A stretch of 34,423 nucleotides of DNA, taken from NCBI RefSeq assembly GCF_000472865.1, contig NZ_AXAP01000089.1:1-34423 (forward strand). The letters run 5' to 3'. Shown piece after piece: positions 33,151 through 34,423 of this stretch (its first letter is position 1; each line of letters begins with the position of its first letter). The notes under the pieces were generated by a model. That model was not told the origin of the DNA and did no database searches. It was given only the letters and a program-made list of their open reading frames with translations. The position numbers were made by a program, and so were the translations under genes. Origin of the DNA: Bradyrhizobium elkanii WSM2783 (GTDB lineage Bacteria; Pseudomonadota; Alphaproteobacteria; Rhizobiales; Xanthobacteraceae).

Positions 33151-33915
33151 GTGTACAAACAAGTTTCGGACCCTTTTCGCATGGCCGCCCTGCCAGCCCC
33201 AGAAACGTCATCCTCCACCCGGTTCGAATCCGTGCTCGAGGCGGTTCGCGCTGCCATCCTGGCCGGCGAATTCGAACCGGGCAAACGCCTGCATGAAATC
33301 AAGCTCACGACGCTGCTGGGCGTCTCGCGCACCCCCGTCCGCGCGGCGCTTCAGAAACTCGCATCGGAGGGGTTGCTCGATTACACGCCAAACCGCGGCT
33401 ACACCCTGCGGGAATTCTCAATGGACGAAGTGATCAGCGCCTACGAAGTGCGCGCCGTGCTGGAGGGCCTTGCGGCACGACTCAGCGCCGAGCGCGGGCT
33501 GAACGTCGGCGAGATCGGGACCCTACAACAGGCGCTCCGGGACGGCGATGATTTGCTTCGCAATGGGCATATCACCGACGAGCACCGATCCGAGTACAGC
33601 CGGATCAATGCATGTTTCCACGTCACGATCCATGCGTCCGCCGGTTCGAGGCTCCTCAATGACATGGTCTATCTGTGTCAACAGGTACCGGTCTCGTCGC
33701 CACGCAATGTCGTGGCGTTTGAAGAAGTCGACGTTCGCCGCCGGCACGAAGATCACCATCGCATCTTCGAGGCCATCGTCGGGCGCGAGCCCTGGCGCGC
33801 CGAGATGCTGATGCGAGACCATGTGGCCAGCGTCAAGTCGTCTCTGATAAGGTCCCTCGCCTCTCCGGCTGCAGTTCAAGCAGCCACGAAGACGGCGCGG
33901 CGACTCCGTCGCTAG
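33151..33915 (+). CDS. GntR-family regulator, FCD type
   Basis: A GntR regulator with an N-terminal winged helix (LEAVRAAILAGEFEPGKRLH, then LTTLLGVSRTPVRAALQKLASEG) and a helical FCD domain (VISAYEVRAVLEGLAARL, FHVTIHASAG, EDHHRIFEAI) whose His residues normally bind a metal. A GTG at 33151 gives 254 residues. The ATG at 33181 gives 244 and is equally likely; neither has a strong RBS. It is divergent from the ten-gene operon, with a perfect AATGTATACATT site between them, and is its likely regulator. The effector would be a pathway intermediate. Confidence 0.87.
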   Translation: MYKQVSDPFRMAALPAPETSSSTRFESVLEAVRAAILAGEFEPGKRLHEIKLTTLLGVSRTPVRAALQKLASEGLLDYTPNRGYTLREFSMDEVISAYEVRAVLEGLAARLSAERGLNVGEIGTLQQALRDGDDLLRNGHITDEHRSEYSRINACFHVTIHASAGSRLLNDMVYLCQQVPVSSPRNVVAFEEVDVRRRHEDHHRIFEAIVGREPWRAEMLMRDHVASVKSSLIRSLASPAAVQAATKTARRLRR

Positions 33916-34043
33916 CATCAGTATGGCGCCATCTCTTCGATTTTCGATCGCCGAGCGACACCACAGCCCTCCAAGAAACCCTCCGGCAGGAAGCTGCCTG
34001 CTTTCGGCTAGCGAAGTGCTACGCGCGTTTCAGAGTTGTCAGA

Positions 34044-34058
34044 TTCAACAGGTTCTGT
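34044..34058. terminator. possible weak hairpin between convergent genes
   Basis: CAACAG-GTT-CTGTTG is a perfect 6-3-6 inverted repeat between the convergent gntR gene and the binding-protein fragment. It could act as a bidirectional terminator, but the stem is weak and no T-run follows. Confidence 0.25.
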
Positions 34059-34095
34059 TGTATGGGACGAAGCGGAGCGCGCGACAGCTCTCGAG

Positions 34096-34314
34096 CTATT
34101 GCTTTCGCTGAACCAAAGGGCACTCGCTATCTGCCAACGGCCGAAACGCGTCCTTGCCGGGCATTGTTGTAACGACTTTCATAGGATCCCACTCGCCCTT
34201 GCATTCGGAAGGATCTTTGGTCGCAAGAAGGTACATGTTCCTGATCACGCGCCCATCATCACGAATGGTTCCGTCCTTCGTCATGAAATCGTTGATCGGC
34301 AGCTCCTTCATCTT
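34096..34314 (-). pseudogene. C-terminal fragment of a branched-chain-type ABC substrate-binding protein
   Basis: The 72 codons ending at 34096 read KMKELPINDFMTKDGTIRDD, then GRVIRNMYL and a closing segment FRPLADSECPLVQRKQ. This matches my recollection of the C-terminus of one class of LivK-like binding protein in Bradyrhizobium. It is not the same class as the protein at 27514-28773. The homology stops exactly at 34314, where a 109-bp copy of monooxygenase sequence begins in a different reading frame. The first roughly 300 residues are therefore missing. It is either a gene broken by a rearrangement or an assembly junction. Confidence 0.7.
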
Positions 34315-34423
34315 CCCAGCCCTGCAGGGTGGCCGCGAGCTTCCAGGACAGGTTGACGGCATCCTCCAGCCCGCTGTTGATCCCATAGCCGCCGTAAGGG
34401 GGGTGGCTGTGCGCCGCGTCCCC
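34315..34423 (+). repeat. 109-bp direct repeat, terminal copy
   Basis: This is an exact, same-orientation copy of 7112-7220 (part of the second FAD monooxygenase gene), running to the last base of the window. Its left edge abuts the binding-protein fragment and puts the monooxygenase codons out of frame with it. It may mark a rearrangement junction or a contig-end artefact. Confidence 0.95.

Noticed and set aside
34096..34386. intact 96-residue gene
   Set aside because: Its first 24 residues come from the copied monooxygenase segment read out of frame. Only the binding-protein C-terminus (34096-34314) is meaningful.
1..34423. CRISPR array, tRNA genes, insertion sequences
   Set aside because: No regularly spaced repeats, no recognisable cloverleaf sequences, and no transposase motifs or terminal inverted repeats were seen on reading both strands.

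Overview
The window looks like a catabolic accessory region of an alphaproteobacterium, most likely Bradyrhizobium or a close relative. This is inferred from the high GC content, the style of the small left-end proteins (a DUF6894-type protein, a PRC-barrel protein, a short hypothetical) and the many class-A flavin monooxygenases, Bug proteins, IclR/GntR regulators and Liv-type ABC transporters. No rRNA, tRNA, CRISPR array or insertion sequence was seen.

Layout. (1) 1-1.5 kb: small housekeeping-like or hypothetical genes and decayed sequence. (2) 2.0-10.5 kb: a minus-strand operon (FAD monooxygenase, ThDP enzyme, Bug solute-binding protein, second FAD monooxygenase), then an IclR regulator and a divergent AAHS-type aromatic acid transporter. 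Two matching palindromes (AATCTC-N7-GAGATT) lie upstream of the operon and in the regulator/transporter divergent region, so they are good candidates for the IclR operator. (3) 10.7-10.8 kb: a frameshifted C-terminal remnant of a RES-domain protein. (4) 10.9-17.0 kb: a compact, translationally coupled operon in the order tphA2-tphA3-tphB-tphA1 plus an MFS transporter, with a divergent IclR regulator. Gene order, lengths and motifs match the terephthalate 1,2-dioxygenase pathway of Comamonas, which converts terephthalate to protocatechuate. A PcaU-like operator (GTTCGA-N3-TCGAAC with flanking half-sites) lies in the divergent promoter. (5) 17.4-24.1 kb: an operon of GntR regulator, three-subunit molybdenum hydroxylase and MFS transporter, with a divergent alpha/beta-hydrolase-fold protein that has Gly where the nucleophile should be. 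(6) 24.1-33.9 kb: a ten-gene minus-strand operon (isochorismatase-fold hydrolase, FAH-family hydrolase, PuuE/NodB-type deacetylase, LivH, LivM, binding protein, LivG, LivF, amidohydrolase-2 decarboxylase-like protein, second PuuE/NodB-type deacetylase) with a divergent GntR/FCD regulator and a perfect AATGTATACATT palindrome between them. It reads as a self-contained uptake and ring-opening/hydrolysis pathway for an unidentified, possibly nitrogen-containing, ring compound. (7) 34.1-34.4 kb: the C-terminal end of another branched-chain-type binding protein, joined abruptly to a 109-bp exact copy of part of the second FAD monooxygenase (7112-7220).

The terminal 109-bp direct repeat is structurally the most striking point. 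It would arise at the junction of a tandem duplication or circle of about 27.2 kb carrying most of the catabolic genes, or from an assembly artefact at a contig end. The sequence alone cannot decide between these.
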